A stretch of DNA of 64,000 nt from Pseudomonas mandelii. Lineage in GTDB: Bacteria; Pseudomonadota; Gammaproteobacteria; Pseudomonadales; Pseudomonadaceae. Under the pieces are notes generated by a model. It searched no databases. It saw only the letters and a program-made list of their open reading frames with translations, and had not been told where the DNA came from. The DNA is taken from contig NZ_JAMYDU010000003.1 in the NCBI RefSeq assembly GCF_024138395.1, positions 186,001 to 250,000 on the forward strand, in the 5' to 3' direction. Below, piece after piece: positions 47,534-56,979 of this stretch; the stretch's first letter is position 1; every line of letters begins with the position of its first letter. The translations under genes were made by a program, and so were the position numbers.

Positions 47534-48064
47534 TTGACCACCATCGTTTCAGTTCGCCGCCACGGCAAAGTCGTCATGGGCGGCGACGGCCAGGTTTCGC
47601 TCGGCAATACCGTGATGAAAGGCAATGCGAAGAAAGTTCGCCGCCTCTACCACGGCCAGGTTATCGCCGGTTTTGCCGGAGCCACCGCTGACGCCTTCAC
47701 CCTCTTCGAGCGCTTCGAAGGCCAGCTGGAGAAACATCAGGGTCACCTGGTTCGCGCCGCCGTCGAACTCGCCAAAGAATGGCGCACCGACCGCTCACTG
47801 AGCCGCCTCGAAGCCATGCTCGCGGTCGCCAACAAAGATGCCTCCCTCATCATCACCGGTAACGGTGACGTGGTTGAGCCCGAAGAAGGCCTGATCGCCA
47901 TGGGTTCCGGCGGTGGTTACGCCCAGGCTGCCGCGAGTGCCCTGTTGAAGAAAACCGATTTGTCGGCGCGGGAAATCGTCGAAACAGCGCTCGGCATCGC
48001 CGGCGACATCTGCGTATTCACCAACCACACCTTCACCATTGAGGAGCAGGACCTCGCTGAGTAA
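47534..48064 (+). CDS. hslV: ATP-dependent protease peptidase subunit HslV
   Basis: The 176-residue N-terminal-threonine protease forms a dodecamer that is opened by HslU. Removal of the first residue exposes Thr in [11 protein letters not shown]. The start is TTG 47534, with GGAGA seven bases upstream; the earlier ATG 47411 would add 41 residues, starting within the repeat, and would block the catalytic threonine. HslVU is a heat-shock protease. It is 54 bases before hslU. Confidence 0.95.
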   Translation: MTTIVSVRRHGKVVMGGDGQVSLGNTVMKGNAKKVRRLYHGQVIAGFAGATADAFTLFERFEGQLEKHQGHLVRAAVELAKEWRTDRSLSRLEAMLAVANKDASLIITGNGDVVEPEEGLIAMGSGGGYAQAAASALLKKTDLSAREIVETALGIAGDICVFTNHTFTIEEQDLAE

Positions 48065-48118
48065 GCCTGTTTCGGCCTAGCGCCACGGCTCACTGTTGCT
48101 TGAGGACCGCCAATTATT

Positions 48119-49459
48119 ATGCCCATGACCCCCCGTGAAATCGTCCACGAACTCAATCGCCATATCATCGGCCAGGACGATGCCAAACGCGCCGTCGCCA
48201 TCGCCTTGCGCAACCGCTGGCGCCGGATGCAGCTGCCCGAAGAGCTGCGCGTCGAAGTCACCCCCAAGAACATCCTGATGATCGGCCCGACCGGGGTCGG
48301 TAAAACCGAGATCGCCCGTCGCCTGGCCAAGCTAGCCAACGCGCCGTTCATCAAAGTCGAAGCGACCAAGTTCACCGAAGTGGGCTACGTCGGCCGCGAT
48401 GTCGAATCGATCATTCGTGATCTGGCCGACGCTGCGATCAAGCTGCTGCGCGAACAGGAAATGACCAAGGTTCGCCACCGCGCCGAAGACGCCGCCGAAG
48501 AACGCATCCTCGATGCATTGCTGCCACCGGCACGCATGGGTTTCAGCAACGAAGACTCCGCGCCGTCCGCGGATTCCAATACCCGTCAGCTGTTCCGCAA
48601 ACGCCTGCGTGAAGGTCAGCTGGATGACAAGGAGATCGAAATCGAAGTGGCCGAAGTGTCCGGCGTCGATATCTCCGCGCCACCGGGCATGGAAGAAATG
48701 ACCAACCAACTGCAGAGCCTGTTCGCCAACATGGGCAAGGGCAAGCGCAAAAACCGCAAGCTCAAGGTCAAGGAAGCGTTGAAACTGGTACGCGACGAAG
48801 AAGCCGGTCGCCTGGTCAACGAAGAAGAATTGAAGGCCAAGGCCCTGGAAGCCGTCGAGCAGCACGGCATCGTGTTCATCGACGAAATCGACAAGGTCGC
48901 CAAGCGCGGCAATTCCGGCGGCATCGACGTGTCCCGCGAAGGCGTGCAGCGCGACTTGCTGCCACTGATCGAAGGCTGCACCGTCAACACCAAACTGGGC
49001 ATGGTCAAGACTGACCACATTCTGTTCATCGCTTCCGGTGCATTCCACCTGAGCAAGCCGAGCGATCTGGTGCCGGAGCTGCAAGGTCGTCTGCCGATTC
49101 GGGTCGAGCTCAAAGCCCTGAGCCCGGAAGATTTCGAACGCATTCTCAGCGAACCGCATGCATCGCTCACCGAGCAGTATTGTGCACTGCTGAAAACCGA
49201 AGGGCTGCTCATCGAATTCCTGCCGGACGGCATCAAGCGTCTCGCCGAGATCGCCTGGCAGGTCAATGAGAAAACCGAAAACATCGGTGCCCGTCGCCTG
49301 CACACCCTGCTCGAACGTCTGCTCGAAGAGGTGTCGTTCAGCGCCGGCGATCTGGCCAGCACCCATGAGGACAAGCCGATCCTGATCGATGCCGATTACG
49401 TCAACAGCCACTTGGGCGAATTGGCGCAGAACGAAGACCTGTCCCGTTATATCCTGTAG
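48119..49459 (+). CDS. hslU: HslUV protease ATPase subunit HslU
   Basis: The 446-residue AAA+ unfoldase has Walker [10 protein letters not shown] near residue 60, the pore motif GYVG near 90, an inserted I domain (about 110-240) and Walker [11 protein letters not shown] near 251. It unfolds substrates and feeds them to HslV; the ending LSRYIL is the conserved activating tail. It is cotranscribed with hslV. Confidence 0.98.
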   Translation: MPMTPREIVHELNRHIIGQDDAKRAVAIALRNRWRRMQLPEELRVEVTPKNILMIGPTGVGKTEIARRLAKLANAPFIKVEATKFTEVGYVGRDVESIIRDLADAAIKLLREQEMTKVRHRAEDAAEERILDALLPPARMGFSNEDSAPSADSNTRQLFRKRLREGQLDDKEIEIEVAEVSGVDISAPPGMEEMTNQLQSLFANMGKGKRKNRKLKVKEALKLVRDEEAGRLVNEEELKAKALEAVEQHGIVFIDEIDKVAKRGNSGGIDVSREGVQRDLLPLIEGCTVNTKLGMVKTDHILFIASGAFHLSKPSDLVPELQGRLPIRVELKALSPEDFERILSEPHASLTEQYCALLKTEGLLIEFLPDGIKRLAEIAWQVNEKTENIGARRLHTLLERLLEEVSFSAGDLASTHEDKPILIDADYVNSHLGELAQNEDLSRYIL

Positions 49460-49489
49460 GTCACCTACTCTCCTGTGAGAACGTAACAC

Positions 49490-49570
49490 CTGTAGGAGCT
49501 GCCGCAGGCTGCGATCTTTTCCGGCTAACGCCGAAGATCAAAAGATCGCAGCCTGCGGCAGCTCCTACAG
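49490..49570. repeat. REP pair, family C, copy 1
   Basis: CTGTAGGAGCTGCCGCAGGC and GCCTGCGGCAGCTCCTACAG with GATCTTTT/AAAAGATC next to the centre. It follows hslU and may act as a transcript end. Other copies: 55395-55470 and 56980-57074. Confidence 0.9.
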
Positions 49571-49598
49571 ATCGTTCCACATAGACGGACGACCAGCC

Positions 49599-49976
49599 AT
49601 GACCCAACTCCCCACCGACATCAAACTCCACAAAGCCTCAAAAACCCTGACGCTCAAATACGCGTCCGGGGAGGAATATCACCTGCCCGCCGAGTTTCTT
49701 CGCGTGCATTCTCCTTCCGCCGAAGTCCAGGGCCACGGCAAACCTATCCTGCAATTTGGCAAGATCGGCGTAGGCCTGAGCAAGGTCGAACCGGCTGGTC
49801 AGTACGCACTGAAATTGACCTTCGACGACGGCCACGACAGCGGCCTGTTCACTTGGGAATATCTGTACCAGCTGGCAGTGCGCCAAGAAGATCTCTGGCG
49901 TGATTATCTTGCGGAACTCAAAGCAGCTGGAAAGACCCGTGATCCGAATGAATCAGTCGTCAAGCTGATGCTCTAG
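49599..49976 (+). CDS. DUF971-domain protein (GBBH-like N-terminal domain)
   Basis: The 125-residue protein is a single DUF971 domain, the module at the N-terminus of gamma-butyrobetaine hydroxylase. Visible features are LKYASGEEYHLPAEFLRVHSP and YALKLTFDDGHDSGLFTWEYL. The domain in isolation is often linked to iron-sulfur or metal proteins but has no agreed function. It stands between hslU and phaC1, a neighbourhood kept in several Pseudomonas genomes as I recall. Confidence 0.87.
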   Translation: MTQLPTDIKLHKASKTLTLKYASGEEYHLPAEFLRVHSPSAEVQGHGKPILQFGKIGVGLSKVEPAGQYALKLTFDDGHDSGLFTWEYLYQLAVRQEDLWRDYLAELKAAGKTRDPNESVVKLML

Positions 49977-49981
49977 CTCAG

Positions 49982-50008
49982 GCCTCTGGCTGTTTAGAGG
50001 GCATTTTC
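49982..50008 (+). terminator. Candidate terminator after the DUF971 gene
   Basis: CCTCT (49983-49987) and AGAGG (49996-50000) form a short stem with an eight-base loop followed by GCATTTTC. Weak but well placed. Confidence 0.45.
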
Positions 50009-50232
50009 TAATTCCATCTGTTTGAATGCTCCGCTGCGGTGTCAACGATTGGCCCGCTTGCGAAAAAAATTAAACTCGGGTAACCAATGGAGCTGGCAAG
50101 TTCCGTGCAGTGCTCTCTGAACTAAAAAGCAGCGATGCGCAATTTACAGTCACCCGAGCAGTAGTACCTGGCGTACTGTGTGACTACACAGCTGGGCTCA
50201 GGTACTCGTCTCAGGACAATGGAGCGTCGTAG

Positions 50233-51912
50233 ATGAGTAACAAGCTTAACGATGACTTGAAATTTCAGGCTTCGGAAAACACCTTGGGGCTGAATCCTGT
50301 TGTTGGACTACGTAGAAAGGATCTCTTGGGCTCTGCCCGCATGGTGCTGAGCCAGGCCATCAGACAACCCATCCACAGTGCCAGGCATGTCGCCCATTTC
50401 GGCATCGAACTCAAGAACGTGCTGCTCGGAAAATCCGAGCTTCAACCGCAAAGTGATGACCGTCGCTTCCTTGATCCGGCCTGGAGCCAGAACCCGCTCT
50501 ATAAGCGTTATTTGCAAACTTATCTGGCGTGGCGCAAGGAGCTTCACGCGTGGATCGATGACAGCAGCCTCTCGCCCAAGGACGTCGCTCGCGGTCATTT
50601 CGTGATTAACCTCATGACCGAAGCCATGGCCCCGACCAACACGGCGGCCAACCCGGCAGCGGTCAAACGCTTCTTCGAAACCGGTGGCAAGAGCCTGCTC
50701 GACGGCCTCTCCCACCTGGCCAAGGATCTGGTGCACAACGGCGGCATGCCGAGCCAGGTCAACATGGGCGCGTTCGAAGTCGGCAAGAGTCTGGGCGTGA
50801 CGGAAGGCGCAGTGGTGTTTCGCAACGACGTGCTGGAGTTGATCCAGTACCGACCGATCACCGAGCAGGTGCATGAGCGCCCGCTGCTGGTAGTGCCGCC
50901 ACAGATCAACAAGTTCTACGTTTTCGACCTGAGCCCGGACAAGAGCCTGGCGCGCTTCTGCCTGCGCAACAACGTGCAGACGTTTATCGTCAGCTGGCGC
51001 AACCCGACCAAGGAGCAGCGCGAGTGGGGTCTGTCGACCTACATCGAAGCGCTCAAGGAAGCGGTCGATGTCGTCACCGCGATTACCGGCAGCAAAGACG
51101 TGAACATGCTCGGTGCCTGCTCCGGCGGCATCACCTGCACCGCCCTGCTGGGCCACTACGCAGCGATCGGCGAGAAGAAGGTCAACGCCCTCACCCTGCT
51201 GGTCAGCGTGCTGGACACCACCCTGGACAGCGATGTGGCCCTGTTCGTCGATGAGCAAACCCTCGAAGCCGCCAAACGCCATTCCTACCAGGCCGGTGTG
51301 CTGGAAGGTCGCGACATGGCGAAAGTCTTCGCCTGGATGCGCCCCAACGACCTGATCTGGAACTACTGGGTCAACAACTACCTGCTGGGTAATGAGCCGC
51401 CGGTTTTCGACATCCTGTTCTGGAACAATGACACCACCCGGTTGCCGGCGGCATTCCATGGCGACCTGATCGAGATGTTCAAAAACAACCCATTGATCCG
51501 CCCCGAGGCACTGGAAGTGTGCGGCACCGCGATCGACCTCAAGCAGGTGACGGCCGACATCTTTTCCCTGGCCGGTACCAACGATCACATCACCCCGTGG
51601 AAGTCCTGCTACAAATCCGCGCAACTGTTCGGCGGCAAGGTCGAGTTTGTGCTGTCCAGCAGCGGGCACATCCAGAGCATTCTGAACCCTCCGGGCAATC
51701 CGAAAGCGCGCTACATGACCAGCACCGACATGCCGGTCAAAGCCGAAGAATGGATGGAAAACTCCACCAAGCACACCGATTCCTGGTGGTTGCATTGGCA
51801 GGCGTGGCAGGCCGAGCGTTCGGGCAAACTGAAAAAGTCCCCCGCCAACCTTGGCAACAAGGCCTATCCGGCGGGTGAAGCGTCGCCGGGCACTTACGTG
51901 CATGAACGTTGA
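50233..51912 (+). CDS. phaC1: Class II polyhydroxyalkanoate synthase 1
   Basis: The 559-residue enzyme polymerises (R)-3-hydroxyacyl-CoA of medium chain length on PHA granules. The lipase-like box GACSGG puts the nucleophile at Cys296; the C-terminal half has the alpha/beta-hydrolase Asp (in AGTNDHITPW, near 451) and His (in SSSGHIQS, near 479). The start ATG is eight bases after GGAGCG. The preceding 256-base region has an inverted-repeat-like stretch (AGTACCTGGCGTACT) but no promoter I can assign. Confidence 0.97.
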   Translation: MSNKLNDDLKFQASENTLGLNPVVGLRRKDLLGSARMVLSQAIRQPIHSARHVAHFGIELKNVLLGKSELQPQSDDRRFLDPAWSQNPLYKRYLQTYLAWRKELHAWIDDSSLSPKDVARGHFVINLMTEAMAPTNTAANPAAVKRFFETGGKSLLDGLSHLAKDLVHNGGMPSQVNMGAFEVGKSLGVTEGAVVFRNDVLELIQYRPITEQVHERPLLVVPPQINKFYVFDLSPDKSLARFCLRNNVQTFIVSWRNPTKEQREWGLSTYIEALKEAVDVVTAITGSKDVNMLGACSGGITCTALLGHYAAIGEKKVNALTLLVSVLDTTLDSDVALFVDEQTLEAAKRHSYQAGVLEGRDMAKVFAWMRPNDLIWNYWVNNYLLGNEPPVFDILFWNNDTTRLPAAFHGDLIEMFKNNPLIRPEALEVCGTAIDLKQVTADIFSLAGTNDHITPWKSCYKSAQLFGGKVEFVLSSSGHIQSILNPPGNPKARYMTSTDMPVKAEEWMENSTKHTDSWWLHWQAWQAERSGKLKKSPANLGNKAYPAGEASPGTYVHER

Positions 51913-51932
51913 GCCTCAAATAACTCGCAGTC

Positions 51933-51954
51933 CGCGGCACTGGGAGGTGCCGCG
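51933..51954 (+). terminator. Strong hairpin after phaC1
   Basis: CGCGGCAC (51933-51940) and GTGCCGCG (51947-51954) form a perfect 8-base stem with a six-base loop, then ATTTCT. It lies between phaC1 and phaZ and may reduce read-through or stabilise the phaC1 message. Confidence 0.6.
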
Positions 51955-52046
51955 ATTTCTACCCATTACTCTCGAGGCCAGCCTCGAACATTCTGCGACG
52001 GCCCGGGACGGCTCGATCAGCGTTTAAAACCTACAGGGCTCCGTGC

Positions 52047-52901
52047 ATGCCGCAACCGTTCGTCTTTCGTACCGTCAACCTGGATGGCCAGACCCTCCGC
52101 ACCGCGGTACGCCCCGGCAAGCCTCACTTGACGCCCTTGCTGATTTTCAACGGCATCGGCGCCAACCTGGAGCTGATATTCCCGTTCGTCCAGGCGCTGG
52201 ATCCGGACCTGGAAGTTATCGCCTTCGACGTTCCCGGCGTCGGCGGCTCATCGACGCCCAACCGCCCCTATCGCTTTTCGAGCCTGGCGAAACTCACGGC
52301 GCGAATGCTCGACTATCTCGATTACGGGCAAGTCAACGTGATTGGCGTGTCATGGGGTGGCGCCCTGGCGCAGCAGTTCGCCCATGACTATCCCGAGCGC
52401 TGCAAGAAACTGGTACTGGCGGCCACGGCAGCCGGCACCGTGATGGTGCCGGGCAAGCCGAAAGTACTGTGGATGATGGCCAGCCCACGGCGCTACATCC
52501 AGCCATCTCATGTGATTCGTATTGCACCGATGATTTATGGCGGCTCGTTCCGTCGCGATCCGACCCTGGCAGCCAGTCACGCCGCCAGGGTCCGCTCGGC
52601 AGGCAAACTCGGTTACTACTGGCAGCTGTTCGCCGGCCTCGGCTGGACCAGCATTCACTGGCTGCACAAGATCAACCAGCCAACTTTGGTGTTGGCCGGC
52701 GACGACGATCCACTGATCCCGCTGATCAACATGCGCATGTTGGCCTGGCGAATTCCCAACGCCCAATTACACATCATCGACGACGGCCATCTGTTTTTGA
52801 TTACCCGTGCCGAAGCGGTGGCACCGATCATCATGAAGTTTCTTGAGGAGGAACGTCAGCGCGCAGTAATGCATCCGCATCCGGCGCCATCGGGCGGTTA
52901 A
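52047..52901 (+). CDS. phaZ: Intracellular medium-chain PHA depolymerase
   Basis: The 284-residue alpha/beta hydrolase breaks stored PHA back to hydroxy acids. The nucleophile is Ser102 in GVSWGGALAQQ, with later Asp (GDDDPLIP, near 220) and His (DDGHLFL, near 248). It lies between the two synthases, so synthesis and release of the polymer are encoded together, as in P. putida. Confidence 0.96.
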   Translation: MPQPFVFRTVNLDGQTLRTAVRPGKPHLTPLLIFNGIGANLELIFPFVQALDPDLEVIAFDVPGVGGSSTPNRPYRFSSLAKLTARMLDYLDYGQVNVIGVSWGGALAQQFAHDYPERCKKLVLAATAAGTVMVPGKPKVLWMMASPRRYIQPSHVIRIAPMIYGGSFRRDPTLAASHAARVRSAGKLGYYWQLFAGLGWTSIHWLHKINQPTLVLAGDDDPLIPLINMRMLAWRIPNAQLHIIDDGHLFLITRAEAVAPIIMKFLEEERQRAVMHPHPAPSGG

Positions 52902-53031
52902 CCGACCCCGGTTTTTTGTTTATAAAAAGGAGTCGGCAGGAGGCCGTGCCGCGCAACAACCCGCAACAACGTCTATGGTGTTTTGTTCGGGTGTGTTTGT
53001 TTTTGGCCTGATGACGAAGGAGTGTTAACTC

Positions 53032-54714
53032 ATGCGCGACAAACCAGCGAAGGGCTCTTTGCCCACTCCCGCTGCATTCATCAATGCTCAGAGTGCGATT
53101 ACCGGTCTGCGCGGCCGGGACTTGCTTTCGACCTTGCGCAGCCTGGCCACCCACGGCCTGCGCAACCCGGTGTATACGGCCCGGCATGCCTTGAAGCTGG
53201 GCGGCCAGTTGGGCCGTGTCCTGTTGGGTGAAACCCTGCACCCGACCAACCCGCAGGACAGTCGCTTTGCCGACCCGACGTGGAGCCTCAATCCTTTTTA
53301 TCGCCGTAGCCTGCAGGCCTACCTGAGCTGGCAGAAAGAAGTCAAAAGCTGGATCGACGAAAGCAACATGAGCCCGGAGGATCGTGCCCGCGCCCACTTC
53401 GCCTTTGCCTTGATCAATGATGCCATGGCGCCCTCCAACACCCTGCTCAATCCGCTGGCGATCAAGGAAATCTTCAACACCGGCGGCAGCAGCCTGGTCC
53501 GGGGCATTGGCCATTTGCTCGACGACCTCCTACACAACGACGGCCTTCCAAGACAAGTCACCAAACAAGCATTCGAGGTGGGCAAAACGATCGCCACCAC
53601 CACCGGCTCCGTGGTGTTTCGCAATGAGCTGCTGGAGCTGATCCAGTACAAGCCGATGAGCGAAAAACAGTATTCCAAACCCTTGCTGATCGTGCCGCCA
53701 CAGATCAACAAGTACTACATTTTCGATTTGAGCCCCAACAATAGCTTCGTCCAGTTCGCCCTTAAAAACGGCTTGCAGACCTTCATTATAAGCTGGCGCA
53801 ATCCCGATGTGCGTCATCGCGAATGGGGGTTGTCGTCTTATGTCGAAGCCACCGAAGAAGCGATGAATGTGTGCCGGGCAATCACCGGCGCTCGCGAGGT
53901 CAACCTGATGGGGGCCTGTGCCGGCGGGCTGACCATTGCCGCATTGCAAGGGCATTTGCAGGCCAAGCGACAGCTACGACGGGTGTCCAGCGCGACCTAC
54001 CTGGTCAGCATGCTCGACAGCCAGATAGACAGCCCGGTCACCCTCTTCGCCGACGAACAGACGCTGGAAGCCGCCAAGCGCCGCTCGTATCAGAAGGGCG
54101 TTCTGGAAGGTCGTGACATGGCCAGGGTGTTTGCCTGGATGCGTCCCAACGATTTGATCTGGAATTACTTCGTCAATAACTACCTGATGGGCAAGGAGCC
54201 GCCAGCGTTCGACATCCTCTACTGGAACAATGACAACACGCGCCTGCCGGCGGCGTTTCATGGCGATCTGCTGGACTTCTTCAAGCACAACCCGCTGAGT
54301 CATCCAGGCGGTCTGGAAGTGTGCGGCACGCCGATTGACCTGCAGAAAGTCACTGTCGACAGTTTCAGCGTGGCGGGCATGAATGATCACATCACCCCGT
54401 GGGATGCAGTGTATCGCTCGACATTGCTGCTGGGTGGCGAGCGGCGTTTTGTACTGTCCAATAGCGGTCATGTGCAGAGCATTCTCAACCCGCCCCACAA
54501 TCCGAAAGCCAACTACGTCGAGAATCCGAAACTGAGCAGCGACCCACGGGCCTGGTATTACGACGCCAAGCGCGTCGACGGTAGTTGGTGGACGCAATGG
54601 CTGAGCTGGATTCAGGAACGCTCCGGCGCACAACACGAAACCCGGATGGCCCTCGGCAACCAGAACTATCCACCGATGGAGGCAGCACCCGGTACTTACG
54701 TGCGCGTGCGCTGA
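53032..54714 (+). CDS. phaC2: Class II polyhydroxyalkanoate synthase 2
   Basis: The 560-residue paralogue of PhaC1 has its nucleophile at Cys296 in GACAGGLT and the Asp/His pair in AGMNDHITPW and SNSGHVQS. The two synthases are near equal in length and differ in many places, as in other pseudomonads. The gene is 130 bases after phaZ, where a T-rich stretch follows a small hairpin, so it may have its own weak promoter. Confidence 0.97.
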   Translation: MRDKPAKGSLPTPAAFINAQSAITGLRGRDLLSTLRSLATHGLRNPVYTARHALKLGGQLGRVLLGETLHPTNPQDSRFADPTWSLNPFYRRSLQAYLSWQKEVKSWIDESNMSPEDRARAHFAFALINDAMAPSNTLLNPLAIKEIFNTGGSSLVRGIGHLLDDLLHNDGLPRQVTKQAFEVGKTIATTTGSVVFRNELLELIQYKPMSEKQYSKPLLIVPPQINKYYIFDLSPNNSFVQFALKNGLQTFIISWRNPDVRHREWGLSSYVEATEEAMNVCRAITGAREVNLMGACAGGLTIAALQGHLQAKRQLRRVSSATYLVSMLDSQIDSPVTLFADEQTLEAAKRRSYQKGVLEGRDMARVFAWMRPNDLIWNYFVNNYLMGKEPPAFDILYWNNDNTRLPAAFHGDLLDFFKHNPLSHPGGLEVCGTPIDLQKVTVDSFSVAGMNDHITPWDAVYRSTLLLGGERRFVLSNSGHVQSILNPPHNPKANYVENPKLSSDPRAWYYDAKRVDGSWWTQWLSWIQERSGAQHETRMALGNQNYPPMEAAPGTYVRVR

Positions 54715-54725
54715 CGTTCAACGAA

Positions 54726-54747
54726 CCACGGCCGACAATGGCCGTGG
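54726..54747 (+). terminator. Hairpin between phaC2 and phaD
   Basis: CCACGGCC (54726-54733) and GGCCGTGG (54740-54747) form a perfect 8-base stem with a six-base loop. No T run follows, so it may set RNA stability between the genes and not end transcription. Confidence 0.4.
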
Positions 54748-54772
54748 CATGACTCGACATTAAGAAGACTGG

Positions 54773-55390
54773 ATGAAAACCCGCGACCGGATTCTCGAAT
54801 GTGCCCTGCAGTTGTTCAATCAGAAGGGCGAACCGAATGTGTCCACAATGGAAGTGGCCAACGAAATGGGCATCAGCCCAGGCAATCTCTACTACCACTT
54901 CCACGGCAAGGAACCGCTGATCCTCGGGTTGTTCGAGCGCTTCCAGGCCGAGTTGACGCCCTTGCTCGATCCGCCGTCCGATGTGGAACTGGCGCCCGAC
55001 GATTACTGGCTGTTCCTGCACCTGATCATCGAACGCCTGGCCCATTACCGGTTTCTGTTCCAGGACCTGTCGAACCTTGCCGGCCGCCTGCCGAAACTGG
55101 CCAAGGGGATACGCAACCTGCTCAACGCGTTGAAGCGCACGCTGGCTTCATTGCTGGCACAGTTGAAAGCTCAAGGTCAGTTGGTCAGTGACACCCAGGC
55201 GCTGGGGCAACTGGTGGAACAAATCACCATGACGTTGCTGTTCTCGCTGGACTATCAGCGAATTCTCGACCGTGAAGGTGAAGTGCGACTGGTGGTTTAT
55301 CAGATCATGATGCTGGTGGCGCCGCATTTGCTACCGCCGATCAAGGTTGCGACCGAGCGGTTGGCGTTGCAGTACCTCGAAGAGCATTAA
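54773..55390 (+). CDS. phaD: TetR-family regulator of the PHA genes
   Basis: The 205-residue protein has an N-terminal TetR helix-turn-helix (ILECALQLFNQKGEPNVSTMEVANEMGISPGNLYYHF, read as residues 6-42) and a helical ligand-binding part. In P. putida PhaD activates phaC1 and phaI transcription, probably sensing a fatty-acid product. It is the last gene of the phaC1ZC2D cluster and converges on phaF. Confidence 0.94.
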   Translation: MKTRDRILECALQLFNQKGEPNVSTMEVANEMGISPGNLYYHFHGKEPLILGLFERFQAELTPLLDPPSDVELAPDDYWLFLHLIIERLAHYRFLFQDLSNLAGRLPKLAKGIRNLLNALKRTLASLLAQLKAQGQLVSDTQALGQLVEQITMTLLFSLDYQRILDREGEVRLVVYQIMMLVAPHLLPPIKVATERLALQYLEEH

Positions 55391-55394
55391 GATC

Positions 55395-55470
55395 AAAAGA
55401 TCGCAGCCTTCGGCAGCTCCTACAGGTGTACGCAATCCCCTGTAGGAGCTGCCGAAGGCTGCGATCTTTT
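55395..55470. repeat. REP pair, family C, copy 2
   Basis: Arms AAAAGATCGCAGCCTTCGGC and GCCGAAGGCTGCGATCTTTT, inverted in relation to copy 1 and with TTCGG in place of TGCGG in both arms. It starts four bases after phaD. Confidence 0.9.
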
Positions 55471-55504
55471 TTCGACAAGCGACCCAAATCTTGAATCTTC
55501 AAAA

Positions 55505-55535
55505 CAAAAACGCCCGACCTTCGCAGGCCGGGCTT
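55505..55535 (-). terminator. Intrinsic terminator after phaF
   Basis: GCCCG and CGGGC at 55512-55533 with inner GC pairs form a hairpin; in the minus-strand direction it is followed by GTTTTTGTTTT. The phaF transcript must read through the family D repeat to reach it. Confidence 0.65.
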
Positions 55536-55645
55536 GATCGTTCCCATGCTCCGCGTGGGAATGCAGCCGGTGACGCTCTGCGTCACAGCCACAATGGACG
55601 CGGAGCGTCCGGTGAGGCATTCCCACGCGAAGCGTGGGAATGATC
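55536..55645. repeat. Repeat, family D, copy 2: four nested hairpins
   Basis: Same layout as 47311-47422. The second hairpin reads GTGACGC-TCT-GCGTCAC against GGGACGC-TCT-GCGTCCC in copy 1, a double change that keeps pairing. It touches the phaF stop codon. Confidence 0.85.
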
Positions 55646-55646
55646 A

Positions 55647-56423
55647 TCAGGACTGACTGGTTGGCGTCGACAGAGCCGGCGCGGCAGTCTGGGTTACAGC
55701 AGGGGTCGGCGCAGCGGCGGAGTTCGCCGTGCTCACCGGGGTTGCCGGTTTGGCGGCAGCCGCTGCTGGCTTCGGTGCAGCCGCTTTCGGGGCTGCCGGT
55801 TTTCTCACTGCTGGCTTCTTGGCTGCAGGCTTCTTCGCTGCGGCAGGTTTGGCCGCTGCGGTTTTAGCTGCAGGTTTTGCGGCCGCTTTGGCTGCAGGTT
55901 TCGCTGCTGCAGTTTTGGTCGCCGGTTTAGCAGCAGCCTTGGCCAATGGTTTGGCAGTGCTTTTGGTTGCTGGTTTGGCTGCCGCGGTTTTCGCCGCAAC
56001 AGGCGCAACCTTCGCACCGGTGAGTTTTTCGATTTGCTTGGTCAGGGTATCGACCTTGCTGTGCAGTGCCTTGACTTCATTGCGGCTCGGTACACCCAGG
56101 CGCGAAATGGCGCTGTTCAGACGCTTGTCGAAAGCCCCTTCCAGCTCATCCCATTTGCCCAGTGCACGATCTTTCACGCCGCTGATGCGCGACTTGGCCG
56201 ACGAAGCGGAGTCCTTGGCAGCATCGACTTTCTTGCCGACGGCGCTCTTGGTGAGCTTCTCGGCTTTCTCGCCGTCCTTAACCAATGTATCGAAGAGCTT
56301 GCTGCCGTCAGTATCAATCTTCGAGTACACGCCTAAACCAGCCAGCCAGATCTTGCGGGAGTAGTCTTCGACCTTCCCGATCCACGAGCTGCCTTCTTTT
56401 TCAGTATTCTTTTTACCAGCCAT
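55647..56423 (-). CDS. phaF: PHA granule phasin with histone-like tail
   Basis: The 258-residue protein has an amphipathic phasin domain (residues about 1-130) with the block SRKIWLAGLGVYSKI and a coiled coil (LHSKVDTLTKQIEKL near 112), then a low-complexity tail of AAKP/KKPA repeats like histone H1. In P. putida PhaF coats PHA granules and binds DNA to distribute granules at division. I start at ATG 56423 (MAGKKNTEKEG), with GGAG upstream. Confidence 0.95.
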   Translation of the reverse strand: MAGKKNTEKEGSSWIGKVEDYSRKIWLAGLGVYSKIDTDGSKLFDTLVKDGEKAEKLTKSAVGKKVDAAKDSASSAKSRISGVKDRALGKWDELEGAFDKRLNSAISRLGVPSRNEVKALHSKVDTLTKQIEKLTGAKVAPVAAKTAAAKPATKSTAKPLAKAAAKPATKTAAAKPAAKAAAKPAAKTAAAKPAAAKKPAAKKPAVRKPAAPKAAAPKPAAAAAKPATPVSTANSAAAPTPAVTQTAAPALSTPTSQS

Positions 56424-56433
56424 CCCGTTCTCC

Positions 56434-56856
56434 TTAAGATTTACGCGCGACACGTTCGAGCAATGCCGTCAGCTCATCGAGCTTAGCAGAGAGTGTCTCA
56501 ACGTCATGTTTAGACGGAATGCCGATACGATTCAAGGCGCTTGCGATACGCGTATCGAAAGCCCGCTCGACCTTATCGAGTTGAAGTTCGACTTTGCCTT
56601 TGAAAGTGCTCACTTCACTCTTGGCTTCATCGATTTCGGCATTGGCCGCTTCGAGTTTCTCATCGATGACTTTTTTACCTTTGTTTTCAACAGCTTGACC
56701 AGCCTTGATCAACTCTTGAACGTACTCGCCACCCTCTTGGCCGACCCTGGTATAAGCACCCAGGCCTGCCAGCCAGATCTTGCGGGCATACGATTTGACG
56801 TCGCCAAGTGCGTTAGTCTCAACATCGACTTTTTTCTTCAGAATAACTTTGGCCAT
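56434..56856 (-). CDS. phaI: PHA granule phasin PhaI
   Basis: The 140-residue protein is the phasin domain without a histone tail, and shares SYARKIWLAGLGAYTRVG with PhaF. It binds the PHA granule surface and is transcribed with phaF, ten bases away. I start at ATG 56856 (MAKVILKKK); the frame continues upstream for four codons without support. Confidence 0.95.
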   Translation of the reverse strand: MAKVILKKKVDVETNALGDVKSYARKIWLAGLGAYTRVGQEGGEYVQELIKAGQAVENKGKKVIDEKLEAANAEIDEAKSEVSTFKGKVELQLDKVERAFDTRIASALNRIGIPSKHDVETLSAKLDELTALLERVARKS

Positions 56857-56979
56857 GGTGCACCTCACGCGCAGAAGGGTCGAGGAACTGCCCGCATCGA
56901 GTCGGGCTCAGGCACAAAGTAGTGAGAATAATTAGAAACGGCACCCTAACAAGTGACACAAATCGGTGATGCCTGATGG

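Noticed and set aside
50049..50062. Possible sigma-54 site before phaC1 (TTGGCCCGCTTGC)
   Set aside because: The GG and GC pairs are separated by only seven bases where ten are needed.
50308..51903. Open frame of 531 codons antisense to phaC1
   Set aside because: Mirror frame of a conserved synthase, with an Ala/His/Arg/Gln-rich translation typical of reverse-frame reading.
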